Shown: piece after piece, positions 45,880-56,200 of the stretch
Layout of the letters: the number at the start of each line of letters is the position of its first letter
Position numbering within the stretch: position 1 is the first letter of the stretch
NCBI RefSeq assembly: GCF_002259595.1
Contig: NZ_MWWU01000002.1
Coordinates: 248,001 to 312,000 of the forward strand
Origin: Aeriscardovia aeriphila
Lineage (GTDB): Bacteria > Actinomycetota > Actinomycetes > Actinomycetales > Bifidobacteriaceae
Direction: 5' to 3'
Length of the DNA stretch: 64,000 bases
Notes under the pieces: model-generated
The model's database searches: none
What the model was told of the DNA's origin: nothing
What the model saw: only the letters and a program-made list of their open reading frames with translations
Position numbers and translations under genes: made by a program

Positions 45880-46968
45880 GGCGCGAGAAGAGGGGAGAAC
45901 CACATTTTCCACCGGCTCGCCTAGGGCCAGATGCGTCAGATTCGTCATCGTCAAGTTGCGCAAGTTCACCACCGACTGCGGCAAGTGCCAGCCGCCTGCA
46001 ACATGAGGGCTGATGATCAAGCGAGGAGTGTCCCAGAGCGTTGAATCTGCGGGCAAAGGCTCAGGGTTCGTCACATCGAGCGCGGCACCAGCGAGGTGAC
46101 CTGCACGCAAAGAAGCTTGCAAAGCTGCAGAATCTACCGCATCTCCGCGTCCAGCGTTCACAAAATAACTGCCCTGCTTCATCGCGCTAAAGAAGCTTTC
46201 ATCGAAGAAGCCGACTGTTTGAGGGTTAGACGGCAAGAAACTCATCACAACATCAGCAGAAGGCAGGTACTCGGCCAGAGAGTCCATGGCTACAACCTGA
46301 GCGACAGCAGCAGAGTTCGCCGAGTGAGCAGGGTTGCGACGGAAACCGAAAACTTTCGCTCCCATTGCCGTGCACAAGCGGGCAAAAGCCTCACCAATAT
46401 GGCCATAACCCAATACCACGACGGTTGCGCCGACCAACGAACGCACTTCACCGGCAGACTGCCAGCGATGCTTACGCTGCAAATCAGCATACTGATCGAG
46501 GTTTTTCATCAGGGCGAGAAGCTGAGCGAAAGCATGCTCAGAAACGGCTTGGTCGTAGGCGCCAGAAGCGTTGGTAATCACCACGCCCTGAGGCAGGGCG
46601 AGATTCATGTACTTGTAGTAGCCTGCGGAGAGAAGCTGAATGAGCTGCAAACGAGGGGCGGAAGCGTGGGATTGCGCAGTGAAGAGCTCTTGTACGGCAG
46701 CAACAGGGAAGTTTCCCACCACAGCCGTTGCATCAGCAGGCAAATGCTCACTCTTGGGCGCAAGCCAGGTAAAACGAGCAGCTGGGATGCTTGCTTCCAT
46801 CATCTGACGGTCAGCAGGGTAGAAACGGTCAACCGCAACGATATGCATGCCCTCGCCGGCCGTTTGTGCGGTTTGCTGAGCGTGAGGAGTAGAGGTGGGC
46901 ACGTGCGCAGATACTGGCGCAGGTGCAGTGGAAGTGGTCATATTTTCGCGAGTCTCAGAAGTCGTCAT
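45877..46968 (-). CDS. D-2-hydroxyacid dehydrogenase family protein
   Basis: A 363-residue NAD(P)-dependent dehydrogenase. The first 40 residues are low-complexity Thr/Ala/Pro. The catalytic core has the dinucleotide-binding GYGHIGEAFARL, Arg in NAGRGDAVD, Glu in TNPEPLP and His in SPHVAGGW, the Arg-Glu-His triad of this family. The substrate cannot be told. The start is uncertain: the first ATG has AAAGGA very close, and MTTSTAPAP nine codons on is an alternative. The tandem motif array begins at its stop codon. Confidence 0.85.
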   Translation of the reverse strand: MTTSETRENMTTSTAPAPVSAHVPTSTPHAQQTAQTAGEGMHIVAVDRFYPADRQMMEASIPAARFTWLAPKSEHLPADATAVVGNFPVAAVQELFTAQSHASAPRLQLIQLLSAGYYKYMNLALPQGVVITNASGAYDQAVSEHAFAQLLALMKNLDQYADLQRKHRWQSAGEVRSLVGATVVVLGYGHIGEAFARLCTAMGAKVFGFRRNPAHSANSAAVAQVVAMDSLAEYLPSADVVMSFLPSNPQTVGFFDESFFSAMKQGSYFVNAGRGDAVDSAALQASLRAGHLAGAALDVTNPEPLPADSTLWDTPRLIISPHVAGGWHLPQSVVNLRNLTMTNLTHLALGEPVENVVLPSSRA

Positions 46969-47149
46969 GTCCTTTATTTTAGGGGGAAACAGGGGTGGAA
47001 AGTTTCTCGATACGCGCAAAGCGACACTGCCAATCTCAGAAAGTGGAGTGACGACCCTAGACTAGAGAACAGTGAATAAACCAAGCCGTGCCGACTGCGA
47101 GAGTCGCCATTAGCTTGGAACTTGGCAATGCCGTTGTGCAGGAGACGAT

Positions 47150-48172
47150 ATGAACGAAAATATGGCCACTATGGGCGAATTGTCATGTCAGCCAGTTCAG
47201 GAAATGTGCGAGTGGACAGGCCCCCACGCCAAGGAAGTTGTCGAATCAGGCGCCGAGCAGCAGGCAACTCAGGCAATCCGAGGCGAGTACTTCTCCGGCG
47301 AACGCCCGCTCTACGGCTTGCATGACGCTCAAGTGAGTGACTGTGTATTCGGCGAAGGCGAATCGCCTCTCAAAGAAGCCCGTCACGTTTCCGTCGACAA
47401 CTGCGTTTTCAAGTGGAAGTACCCCTTCTGGTACGCCGACACGGTTGCAGTGGAGAACACTGTGCTCGAAACTGTGGCGCACGCTGGCATGTGGTATGTG
47501 AAGAACTTCAGCATGAAGGATTGCGCGCTGCAGGCAGGAAAGCTCTTCCGCCGCAGCTCGGGAATCTTCCTCACCAACGTCCACTTCGCCAATGCGACGG
47601 AAACCTTCTGGAATTGCGAGGATGTACACCTCGAGCGTGTTGAAGCGCAAGGCACCTACTTTGGTATGAATTCGAGGAAGATCATCGCCGACCACCTCGA
47701 CCTCATCGGTGATTACGCTTTCGACGGTGCCAGCGACATTCTCATCACGAACTCTCGCATCGTGGCCAAGGATGCCTTCTGGAATTCGACGAACGTTACT
47801 GTGCGCGATTCCTTCATTTCTGGCGAGTACTTGGGTTGGAATTCGACGAATCTCACGTTGGAAAATTGCGTCGTCGTTTCCGATCAGGGCTTGTGCTACA
47901 TCAAGGGTTTGATGATCCGCAATACGAAGCTTCTGCGTACCGATTTGGCTTTCGAGTTGTGCTCGGATATTGACGCTGAGATTACCAGTTCGATTGATTC
48001 GGTGAAGAACCCTGTTTCTGGCCGCATTGTGGCCCCGCGCATTGACGGCGTGATTCTCGACCCTGCAGTCGTCGATCCTGCGAAGACGGAGATCATCTCC
48101 GGTGGCGAGCGCATCAGCGAATCGACCATGAATGAGGAGCATGCTCAACATATTGCCGGTTATAACGAGTAG
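47150..48172 (+). CDS. DUF3737 family right-handed beta-helix protein
   Basis: A 340-residue cytoplasmic protein of regular short repeats of the type VENTVLETVAHAGMWYVKN, GIFLTNVHFANATETFWNCE and NVTVRDSFISGEYLGWNS. These fit the coils of a right-handed parallel beta-helix. Length and repeats match DUF3737, a family of unknown function in bifidobacteria and Firmicutes. GGAGACGAT precedes the ATG. The C-S lyase gene follows 131 bases later; in other genomes the two may also be neighbours, which would suggest a shared role. Confidence 0.82.
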   Translation: MNENMATMGELSCQPVQEMCEWTGPHAKEVVESGAEQQATQAIRGEYFSGERPLYGLHDAQVSDCVFGEGESPLKEARHVSVDNCVFKWKYPFWYADTVAVENTVLETVAHAGMWYVKNFSMKDCALQAGKLFRRSSGIFLTNVHFANATETFWNCEDVHLERVEAQGTYFGMNSRKIIADHLDLIGDYAFDGASDILITNSRIVAKDAFWNSTNVTVRDSFISGEYLGWNSTNLTLENCVVVSDQGLCYIKGLMIRNTKLLRTDLAFELCSDIDAEITSSIDSVKNPVSGRIVAPRIDGVILDPAVVDPAKTEIISGGERISESTMNEEHAQHIAGYNE

Positions 48173-48303
48173 TTGGTGCTCGCAGTAGGTGAGGGAGACC
48201 TGATCGTGCAGTGCTTGCCGCATGTCAGAGTTGGCTATCAGGGTCTTTTGTGGCGCAACAGGCTCTGGCAGCCAGGTAGCGCTCAATTTCGGGGGAGAAA
48301 CAT

Positions 48304-49569
48304 ATGGCTGATGTTTTCGGTTTTGATAATCCAGTGAAGCGCCGTCATCACAACTGGGCTAAATGGGATGTTGCCGACGACGAGCTGCCCATGACCATCG
48401 CCGATATGGACCTTCCGACTTCACCGCAAATTGTCCAAGCTTTGCATGACAAGGTGGCTAGCGCAACCTACGGCTACGAGGATATTCCGCAAGAGTATTA
48501 CGAAGCAGTGCAAGGCTGGCTCACTCGCCATCACCGCTTCACTCCGCCACTCGAATGGATGAGCTTCGCCACTGGCGTGATTCCTGCGCTCAGCTCCCTT
48601 ATTCGCACGCTCACGACGGTGGGTGACAACGTACTCATGCTCACCCCGGTCTACAACATTTTCTTCAACTCTGCCGCAAACAATGGTCGGCATCCTCTGG
48701 CCTCACCGCTCGACTACGAGAACGCTTCCCACACCTATTCCATCAATTGGGCAGATGTGGAGAAGAAGATGGCGCTTGCTCGCACCACAATGATGGTCGT
48801 GTGCAACCCGCATAACCCCTCGGGTTTGGTCCCGGAGCCGGAAGACCTCGCCCACATCGTGCGTTTGGCCCGTCAGTACGGCGTTATCGTCGTCTCTGAT
48901 GAAGTTCATGGTGACATGCTGTGGGACGACACTCTTGATTACACGCCGATTTTGAGCTTGCCTGAGCCGTTGCGCGGCAATGTGATTGAGCTGATTTCTC
49001 CGTCGAAAACCTTCAATTGCGCTGCAACTCACGCCTGCATGGTGCTGATTGCTGACCCTAATTTGCGTGCGCATGCTGTGCGCGGTTTCAATAACGATGA
49101 GATTGCTGAGCCCAACCTCACCGCTGTTCCTGCTTCGATCGCCGCTTACCGCGATTCCGATGAGTGGTATGCGGCCATGCTTTCCTACGTTCGCGCCAAT
49201 ATTGAGTTGGTTAACGATACTCTTGCGCGCGAAATGCCGCTGATCACGCCGGTGAAGATGGCAGCGACCTATTTGCCGTGGCTTGACTGCACTGACCTGT
49301 TCGCCGCACACCCTAGCTCGCCAGTTTCCTCAGTTTCTCCAGATTATCAGTCCACTGAAGTTGAGGCCTTAGACAGACCTCACACCGTTTCTGATGAGTT
49401 CACTGCGTTTATTCGCCAGACTTCTGGCTTACTGGTGAACCCGGGTGGGGAGTACTTCGGTAATGGAGCTACCTTCATTCGTATGGCAGTTGCCTGCCCG
49501 CGCCACCAAGTTGAGGATGCTCTCGCTCGTTTGAAGCGGTCCTACGACTTGTGGTGCGAGCAGCACTAG
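48304..49569 (+). CDS. PLP-dependent aminotransferase / cystathionine beta-lyase (PatB/MalY type)
   Basis: A 421-residue fold-type I PLP enzyme. Features are MTIADMDLPTSPQIVQAL, YGYEDIPQEYYEAV, CNPHNPSGLV, VSDEVHGDM and the PLP Lys in ISPSKTFN. This combination is typical of PatB/MalY C-S lyases, which cleave cystathionine or related thioethers. An insertion near residues 340-360 (SSPVSSVSPDYQSTE) is unusual and contains one TGATAATC motif copy. GGGGGAG lies upstream of the start. Confidence 0.88.
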   Translation: MADVFGFDNPVKRRHHNWAKWDVADDELPMTIADMDLPTSPQIVQALHDKVASATYGYEDIPQEYYEAVQGWLTRHHRFTPPLEWMSFATGVIPALSSLIRTLTTVGDNVLMLTPVYNIFFNSAANNGRHPLASPLDYENASHTYSINWADVEKKMALARTTMMVVCNPHNPSGLVPEPEDLAHIVRLARQYGVIVVSDEVHGDMLWDDTLDYTPILSLPEPLRGNVIELISPSKTFNCAATHACMVLIADPNLRAHAVRGFNNDEIAEPNLTAVPASIAAYRDSDEWYAAMLSYVRANIELVNDTLAREMPLITPVKMAATYLPWLDCTDLFAAHPSSPVSSVSPDYQSTEVEALDRPHTVSDEFTAFIRQTSGLLVNPGGEYFGNGATFIRMAVACPRHQVEDALARLKRSYDLWCEQH

Positions 49570-49618
49570 TGTGCGGAGCTTCGACTTCTGAGAGTCGCGC
49601 TTTTGAGAGCCTTGTGTC

Positions 49619-50692
49619 CTAGAAGCTTGCGCTCAGGCCATTAGAATCGTCGCGGTCAGCGTTCTTCTTCTGCTCAGCGTCGATTTCCGCTTGGAGTTTC
49701 TCATCCTCTTCGGCTTCCTTCTTCGCCTTCTCAGCCTTTGCCTGAGCTTTTTCCTCTTCATAGAGGTCTTGTTCGCTCAGCACATTGACAGGAATCCGCG
49801 CGCGCATGTGCTCCCACGAACCAGAGAGCACCAACTGCTTCTCCTGCTCATCAATGTGGGCAGCCTTCACCTGTTCCAGCGCATGCTGAGCAACATCGAG
49901 GCTTTCCACTCCCGTTTCGGTGGCGAAAGGAGAATCCGAAGAGAAGAGCACTCGACCAGCGCCAAGAGTTTTCACTGCAGTGGTAATCTCAAGCGAATTT
50001 GCCCAAGCAGTGTCCACCACAAAGTTCTGCTGCGCCGCCAAACGAGTCGCCTCAGCACTCACCTCTCCCTGAGCGAATAGAGCGGCGACACCACCATGAA
50101 GAATGACGCGCACGCGAGGGTAGGAGGCAGCCCACCGCAAATCCATCAGGTCACGAACCGTGGCGAGCAACTGCTGCCTCGCACTCTCGAGAAAATGCGG
50201 CGAAGAATGCTCAGCCACAGGATGCAGCCACACCGGACGGCGAACCTCATTGAGCATGGAGAAGAGCGCGGAATTCTGCTCATCAGCAAAATTACGACCA
50301 TCCTCATGCGTCAGCATCTGAATTCCCACGAGAGTGTCAGAACGTGCGATAGTGTCAGCTAAGTAGTGGCAAGAAAACTCGAGGTCGTTGAGTGGAAGAT
50401 GAGCGATAGCGCCCTCGAAAAGCTCTGGATGGTCCAACACTAGCTGGGACAACTCTTGATTAGCAGTCTGCGCAACCTCAGCGCGATACTTCTCGCGAAT
50501 CTGTTCATCAAAAATGACAGATCCCACGATTTGCAAGCTGCGAGGAGGGTTAGCAACCAAACGCATATCCATATCCGTCAAGAGATTTTCACGAACAGAA
50601 GGATGACGTGCGCCCAGGTTAGCTTGGGAACGCTCTAATGCGCGCTCATAGGCGCGAGGCAGAACATGAGTGAAAACATCAATCGTTGGCAT
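49619..50692 (-). CDS. Amidohydrolase-2 (ACMSD-like) family protein with charged tail
   Basis: A 357-residue TIM-barrel protein starting MPTIDVFTHVLP. The first metal motif has one His (FTH) instead of the usual HxH. Later landmarks are PVWLHPVAEH, VILHGGVA and LFSSDSPFATE. The family includes decarboxylases and hydrolases; the substrate is unknown. The last 55 residues are a Lys/Glu/Ala-rich, probably coiled tail (EEEKAQAKAEKAKKEAEEDE) that is not part of the barrel. The longer TTG-started ORF is rejected because it begins inside a terminator hairpin. Confidence 0.8.
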   Translation of the reverse strand: MPTIDVFTHVLPRAYERALERSQANLGARHPSVRENLLTDMDMRLVANPPRSLQIVGSVIFDEQIREKYRAEVAQTANQELSQLVLDHPELFEGAIAHLPLNDLEFSCHYLADTIARSDTLVGIQMLTHEDGRNFADEQNSALFSMLNEVRRPVWLHPVAEHSSPHFLESARQQLLATVRDLMDLRWAASYPRVRVILHGGVAALFAQGEVSAEATRLAAQQNFVVDTAWANSLEITTAVKTLGAGRVLFSSDSPFATETGVESLDVAQHALEQVKAAHIDEQEKQLVLSGSWEHMRARIPVNVLSEQDLYEEEKAQAKAEKAKKEAEEDEKLQAEIDAEQKKNADRDDSNGLSASF

Positions 50693-50712
50693 AAGTTCTT
50701 TCACAGTGTTAA

Positions 50713-50752
50713 TGAAAAGGGGCAACCAAGTACGACTGTACTCGATTGCCCC
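50713..50752 (-). terminator. Terminator after the permease gene
   Basis: GGGGCAA pairs with TTGCCCC, with an inner GTAC/GTAC stem, and is followed on the minus strand by TTTTC. Confidence 0.75.
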
Positions 50753-50807
50753 GTCGATTCTCGCTAGCGGCGAAGAAGCTGCTGAGTGATGAGAAGAAGT
50801 CTAGTTA

Positions 50808-52214
50808 TCACTTTTCTTCGTCAGCGTGATCCTTCTTATCAACGCTGAGGTTGATCTTGTAGAACTTCTCATCGCGAGGAAGAACCAGGTTCATGATGAA
50901 AGCGATCACGAACACGCCTGCGATAGCGTTGGATGCGAACACCTGCTGGAACAGAGCTGGAGTGTGAGCGAGCAAGGTAGGAACCTGGGTGAAGCCAACG
51001 CCCACCGTCAGAGAGACGGAAGCGATGAGGATGTTGCGCTCAGAGAAGCCAGCCTCGGAGATCATCTGGAAGCCTGCCAGGATGATGGAACCGAACATCA
51101 TGATGGTGCAGCCACCCATAACTGCCTGTGGAATGGAGTTGAAAGCAGTTGCCACGGCAGGAACGAAGGCAGCGAGGATGAGGATCAAACCGCCAGAAGC
51201 GATGACCTTACGGTTGACAACCTTGGTCATGCGGATCAAGCCAATGTTCTGAGCGAAGGAGGTCAGTGGTAGAGCGCCGAACAGACCAGAGATAGCGGAG
51301 ATCAGACCGTCGCCAGCGATGGAGCCAGCAGTTTCGAGGTCAGTGACCTCACGGTTCATACCCACGCGAGCCAGAGCAGCGGTATCACCGGTTACCTCAA
51401 CTGCGGAAACCAGGTAGAGCAGAGCGATGGAGATGATGGCACCCCAGTCAAATTCAGGCTTGAATGGCAGGAACTTTGGTGCGGAGACGATGCCGATGTG
51501 CGAGAAGCCGCTCAAATCCACCATGCCCATGCACAGAGCGAGAACATAGCCGACGACCAGGCCGAAGAGAATGGACAGCTGCTTAGCAAAGCCCCTGAAG
51601 AACACCTGAGAGATCAAGCAAGCGAGCAAGGTCACGGTTGCGACGAGCAGGTGCTTCCAGCTGCCGAAGTCCTTTGCACCGTTGCCACCACCGAAGCTCG
51701 ATGCAGAAACGGAAAGCAGGGAGAAGCCGATGGAGGTAACCACGAGTGCGGAAATAATCGGTGGAACAAGGCGCTTCCAGAAGCGAGCGGTCAGGCCGAG
51801 AAGTGCTTCGAACAAGCCGCCGACGATGATGGCGCCGACTGCGGATTCATAGCCGCGGGTGGAAATAATGCCCACGATTGCGGCCACGTAGGTAAACGAA
51901 ATGCCGGTAACAATAGGCAGGCGTGCGCCGAAACGCCACAGTGGGAAGAGCTGCAAGAGCGTTCCCAAACCTGCCATGAGCAGTGCTGCCTGAACGATGG
52001 AATCAGAAACAGCAGCTGGCATCTTGCCGGCGGAAGTGACGATGAAGATTGGTGCAAGATTAGCTACGAACATGGCGAGCACGTGCTGAAGGCCGTAAGG
52101 CAGGCCCCTCAGGAAGCTCATCTTGCCGGTGAAATCCATCAAAGGATTACCATCGCTGGTTTCGCTGACCGCGGCGGCTGGAGTCTTCACGGTCGAATCT
52201 TTCTCAGTTGTCAT
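50808..52214 (-). CDS. NCS2-family nucleobase permease, probably xanthine/urate type
   Basis: A 468-residue transporter with about 12-14 membrane segments. The NCS2 signatures are GLQHVLAMF in the first helix and SAVEVTGDTAAL in helix 8, with the family motif region PLTSFAQNIGLI. These fit purine (xanthine or uric acid) rather than uracil transporters, and the neighbour xpt supports xanthine. AGGAGAGG lies before the start. A terminator-like hairpin separates it from xpt, so expression may depend on read-through. Confidence 0.88.
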   Translation of the reverse strand: MTTEKDSTVKTPAAAVSETSDGNPLMDFTGKMSFLRGLPYGLQHVLAMFVANLAPIFIVTSAGKMPAAVSDSIVQAALLMAGLGTLLQLFPLWRFGARLPIVTGISFTYVAAIVGIISTRGYESAVGAIIVGGLFEALLGLTARFWKRLVPPIISALVVTSIGFSLLSVSASSFGGGNGAKDFGSWKHLLVATVTLLACLISQVFFRGFAKQLSILFGLVVGYVLALCMGMVDLSGFSHIGIVSAPKFLPFKPEFDWGAIISIALLYLVSAVEVTGDTAALARVGMNREVTDLETAGSIAGDGLISAISGLFGALPLTSFAQNIGLIRMTKVVNRKVIASGGLILILAAFVPAVATAFNSIPQAVMGGCTIMMFGSIILAGFQMISEAGFSERNILIASVSLTVGVGFTQVPTLLAHTPALFQQVFASNAIAGVFVIAFIMNLVLPRDEKFYKINLSVDKKDHADEEK

Positions 52215-52260
52215 GGGCTTTTTCCTCTCCTTGAACCCTCGACGAAAGATAATTGGTGAA

Positions 52261-52290
52261 ATAAAAAGAGTGGTTCGCGCGGAACCACTC
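52261..52290 (-). terminator. Terminator or attenuator between xpt and the permease gene
   Basis: GAGTGGTTC pairs with GAACCACTC around a five-base loop and is followed on the minus strand by TTTTTAT. It stands 46 bases before the permease start. Confidence 0.8.
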
Positions 52291-52297
52291 TCAGAAA

Positions 52298-52879
52298 TTA
52301 GTCTTCAACGAACTTCACTTCGCCAGTCTGGTCATCCATTGCTGCGATGCGAGCCAGAGACTGCACGTTGTAGCCTCGCGATCTCAGCAGTTCGCCACCT
52401 TCCTGGAAGCTCTTCTCAATGGCAATGCCGATGCCTTCGACGACTGCTCCTGCTTGCTTGCACAAGTCCAGAAGGCCCAAAATGGCCTTGCCGGATGCCA
52501 GGAAGTCGTCAATGAGCAGAACGTGCTCGCCTTCGTTGATGAAGCGCTTAGCAACGATCACGTCGTAAGTCTTCTTCTTGGTGAAGGAGAACACCTGGGT
52601 GCGGTACTGTTCACCATCGAGATTGATGGACTCGGTCTTCTTAGCGAAGACGAAAGGAACGCCAAGCTTTTCAGCGACGATTGCAGCAATTCCAATACCA
52701 GAAGCTTCGATGGTGAGCACCTTGTCGATCTGCTTGCCAGCGAAACGCTTCTTCCACTCTTCAGCCATGCTGGCGAAGAGCTGGGGATCACACTGATGGT
52801 TCAAGAAAGAATCCACTTTGAGCACGTTTCCGGCACGGACAATGCCTTGCTCGCGGATCCTATCTTCGAGTTCCTTCAT
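52298..52879 (-). CDS. xpt: Xanthine phosphoribosyltransferase
   Basis: Converts xanthine and PRPP to XMP for purine salvage. The 193-residue protein starts [12 protein letters not shown] and contains [26 protein letters not shown] and the PRPP motif [16 protein letters not shown]. This is the normal Xpt length. AAAGG lies eight bases before the ATG. It heads a unit with the permease downstream. No purine riboswitch is recognisable in its leader. Confidence 0.93.
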   Translation of the reverse strand: MKELEDRIREQGIVRAGNVLKVDSFLNHQCDPQLFASMAEEWKKRFAGKQIDKVLTIEASGIGIAAIVAEKLGVPFVFAKKTESINLDGEQYRTQVFSFTKKKTYDVIVAKRFINEGEHVLLIDDFLASGKAILGLLDLCKQAGAVVEGIGIAIEKSFQEGGELLRSRGYNVQSLARIAAMDDQTGEVKFVED

Positions 52880-52933
52880 TGATTTGGCCTTTCGTTTTTG
52901 GTCCATCAGCTCAGAGCGAAGAATTGAGCTTGC

Positions 52934-52962
52934 CTAATAAGAATCTGCCGGCGACCGGACAA
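52934..52962 (-). promoter_or_regulatory. Candidate xpt promoter
   Basis: On the minus strand TTGTCC and TATTAG are separated by 17 bases, about 55 bases before the xpt start. CCGGTCGCCGG lies in the spacer. Confidence 0.4.
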
Positions 52963-53162
52963 GAAGGGCTGAAAAACTCGGATTGGAAATATTAATTCAA
53001 CCTTGTTGAAACATACAGGAAACACCGCAACACGCGATAACGCGACTGTAATTCCTCACTAACAAGGTAAGAAAAGGCGATTTCCCAACGTTTTACCTTT
53101 CTTGCTCCCTGCAGGCTTGTTGGTAGCATAGTCCCAGGTAAATGGCTGGAGATTATCACTGT

Positions 53163-53190
53163 GCTGAATTCTGGGAATGTCGAATTCAGC
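53163..53190. promoter_or_regulatory. Inverted repeat upstream of pcrA
   Basis: GCTGAATTC and GAATTCAGC are perfect 9-bp arms around ten bases, about 40 bases before pcrA. It may be an operator or an RNA hairpin. It does not match the SOS box. Confidence 0.4.
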
Positions 53191-53230
53191 TGCGATGTAA
53201 ACAGTGGACGATGTGAGAGGCAGGAGAGAG

Positions 53231-56200
53231 ATGGATCAGATGGCTGATGAGTTTGACCAGCAGGCTTCCTATGAGGCAATGGCAGACGAGGACCCTTCCT
53301 TTGTTCCTCCTGTTGATCCAGAATCTGCTGAAGCCCAAGAGTATGGCTTGGATGCTCAAAGTCAGGCAGAATATGAGCAGTATCAGCAGCAGCGTTTCTT
53401 GGCCCAACAGCAGCAGCTTGCCGCTGCTTCGCAGAAGAATACAGCATCTTCACAGAGTAATACGGCATCTTCACGAGGTACAGGTAATTACCGTTTAGAA
53501 CAGTTGAGCCCCGAGGAGAAGCAAGCTCAAGCTCAGCGCCTTCTCGCCGGCCTGAACCCCCAGCAAGCACAAGCGGTGCAATACCAAGGTCCTGCTCTGC
53601 TTATTGCTGCAGGTGCAGGCTCAGGTAAGACCCGTGTTCTTACTCGACGTATTGCCTGGGTAATGAGCCAGTGGAATGCATGGCCGAGCCAGATTCTTGC
53701 GATTACTTTCACCAATAAAGCTGCAGCAGAGATGCGCGAACGACTGACGAAACTCGTCGGCTCGCAGCGTGCAGAGCGCTTGTGGGTTTCCACATTCCAT
53801 TCGGCTTGTGTTCGCATCCTCAGGCGCTTCACTCATGAAGCGGGTTTGAAATCGAATTTCACGATTTATGATCAGCAAGATCAGTTGCGTTTGTTGAAGC
53901 TGATTGAAACTGATTTCAACATTGATGTCAAGAAGTATAAGCCTCGCCAATTCTCCAGCAAGATTTCTGACTGGAAGAACTCGTTGCAAGGCGCGCAAGA
54001 AGTGCTCCAAACTTTGGCGCCATCCTTCACACCAGGTGTTGCCGGCACCCATATCACCGGTCATGAGAAGCAGCCAGAACTGGAAGCTATGGTCTACGGT
54101 GAGTACCAGTGCCGTTTGGCTGCGGCAAACGCAGTGGACTTCGACGATCTCATCATGAAAACGGTCGATCTTCTCAACACCTCTCAAGAAGCGGCTGATT
54201 TCTACCACAAGCGCTTGCACTATGTTCTGGTCGACGAGTATCAGGATACGAACCGCGCACAATATGAGTTCCTGCGCCTGATTGCCGGGTATGAGGGCTT
54301 TGCTGTCAAGCGGCCTGCATGGATTTCTGTGGTGGGCGATTCTGATCAGTCCATCTACGCTTTCCGCGGTGCTGATATTTCGAACATCCTCGACTTTGAG
54401 AATGATTTTCCTCACGCGAAAACTATTCTTCTCGAGCAGAACTACCGTTCGACACAGAATATTTTGGACGCAGCAAACGCTGTGATTGCCAAGAATGAGG
54501 GACGTAAGCCCAAGAAACTGTGGACATCAGAAGGTTCTGGTGACAAAATCATCGGCTATGCAGCTGATGACGCTCGCGGGGAGGCTCGCTTCGTCACCGA
54601 AGAGATTGCTCGCATTCGCACCGAGGAGAATATTCCGTATTCCGATGTTGCCATCATGTACCGCACGAATGCACAGTCTCGCCTGATGGAAGAGCAACTC
54701 GTAGCAGCTGGAATTCCTTACCTCATTGTGGGAGGAACTCGATTCTATGAGCGTGCAGAAATCAAGAATGCTCTCGCATACTTGCATGCTCTGCTCAACC
54801 CTGCTGACGATATTTCCTTGCGTCGTATTCTCAACGAGCCGCGTCGTGGAATTGGTGCCAAAACCGAGCTTGATGTTGCCAATTTCGCGCAAGCGCATTC
54901 CATGAGCTTCTGGGAAGCATTGTCACACCTTGATGAAATCGGCTTGTCTGCAGCACCAGTCAAGCATTTGCGTCAGTTCGTCGACCTGATGCAATCCATG
55001 ATGGATTCAGTGACCGGTGATGGTGTTCTCCCAAGCACCGCTATTCATGTGATGCTGGAGAACTCCGGCCTCGTTGCTCAATATCGCGCGTCACAAGATG
55101 TTGAAGATCAAAGCAGGCTGGAAAACCTCGGCCAGTTGGAGACTGTTGCCAAAGAGTATGAAGCTAACGAAGTGAACCCTACTTTGGATGGCTTCCTGGA
55201 GCAGACTGCACTGGTTGCCGATTCTGACCAGCTTCCTGACGGTGACTCTGGCCGTGTCACGCTCATGACCTTGCACACGGCGAAGGGTTTGGAATACCCC
55301 GTCGTCTTCCTCACCGGTATGGAAGAAGGTACTTTCCCTTCCGCTCGCGCTTTGGCAGGGGATAATGATGCTCCTGATGCTTCCACCAACCAGTTGGAGG
55401 AAGAACGTCGCTTGGCTTATGTGGGAATTACTCGTGCGCGCAAAAGGCTTTACATTACTCGTGCGGGCATACGAAGCCAATGGGGCCAGGCTCAAGAGAT
55501 GCCTCCGTCCCGCTTCCTTGACGAAATTCCGGCGCAATTGATCGATTGGCGTCGTGAGTTCACCGCAACAGAAAACGTGAGAAGCAATGGAGGCTGGGGT
55601 TCCGACAACTTTGGCGACGACTTCGACTCCGACTTCTCCGCTACCTCTGCCTTTGGAACAGATGAAGAAGGCTTCTCCTATGGAGGGAGGAGCTCCTTCG
55701 GTTCCCGCTACTCTCGCTCCTACGGTTCTGGCTCGTTTGGTGCGCGAAGCTCCTTTGGCTCGCGTGACTCCTACGGTGCGAATGATTTTGACGATTCCGA
55801 TGATTATTCGTCGTCAGGCAGTTCGTACGGTTCTGGATCGCGTCGGTCGGGTAGTCGATCGAGCAGTTCCTACGGGTCTTCCTCTCGCTCTTCGAGCTAT
55901 GGTTCAGGTTCGAGCAGCTATCGTTCGCGCTCTTCCATCTATGGTTCGAGTTCTCGCGGTTCCTATGGCTCGAATTCTTACAGTTCTCGCTTTGAGGAGA
56001 AATCGAAGATTCATTATTCGCACAAGCCAGTGGAGAAGAAGACGGCAACTGCTGCCAGTGGTTCGACGTATAGCATTTCAGACTTTGCAGTCGGGGATAA
56101 GGTGAGCCATGATAAGTACGGTTTGGGTACTGTCACGGAAATCTTCGACAAGGGTGCAAACTCCATCCTCGTGGTGGACTTCAAGAGTGAGGGTGTCAAG

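Noticed and set aside
52880-53160. Purine riboswitch before xpt
   Set aside because: The conserved loop sequences of purine aptamers are not recognisable in the xpt leader.
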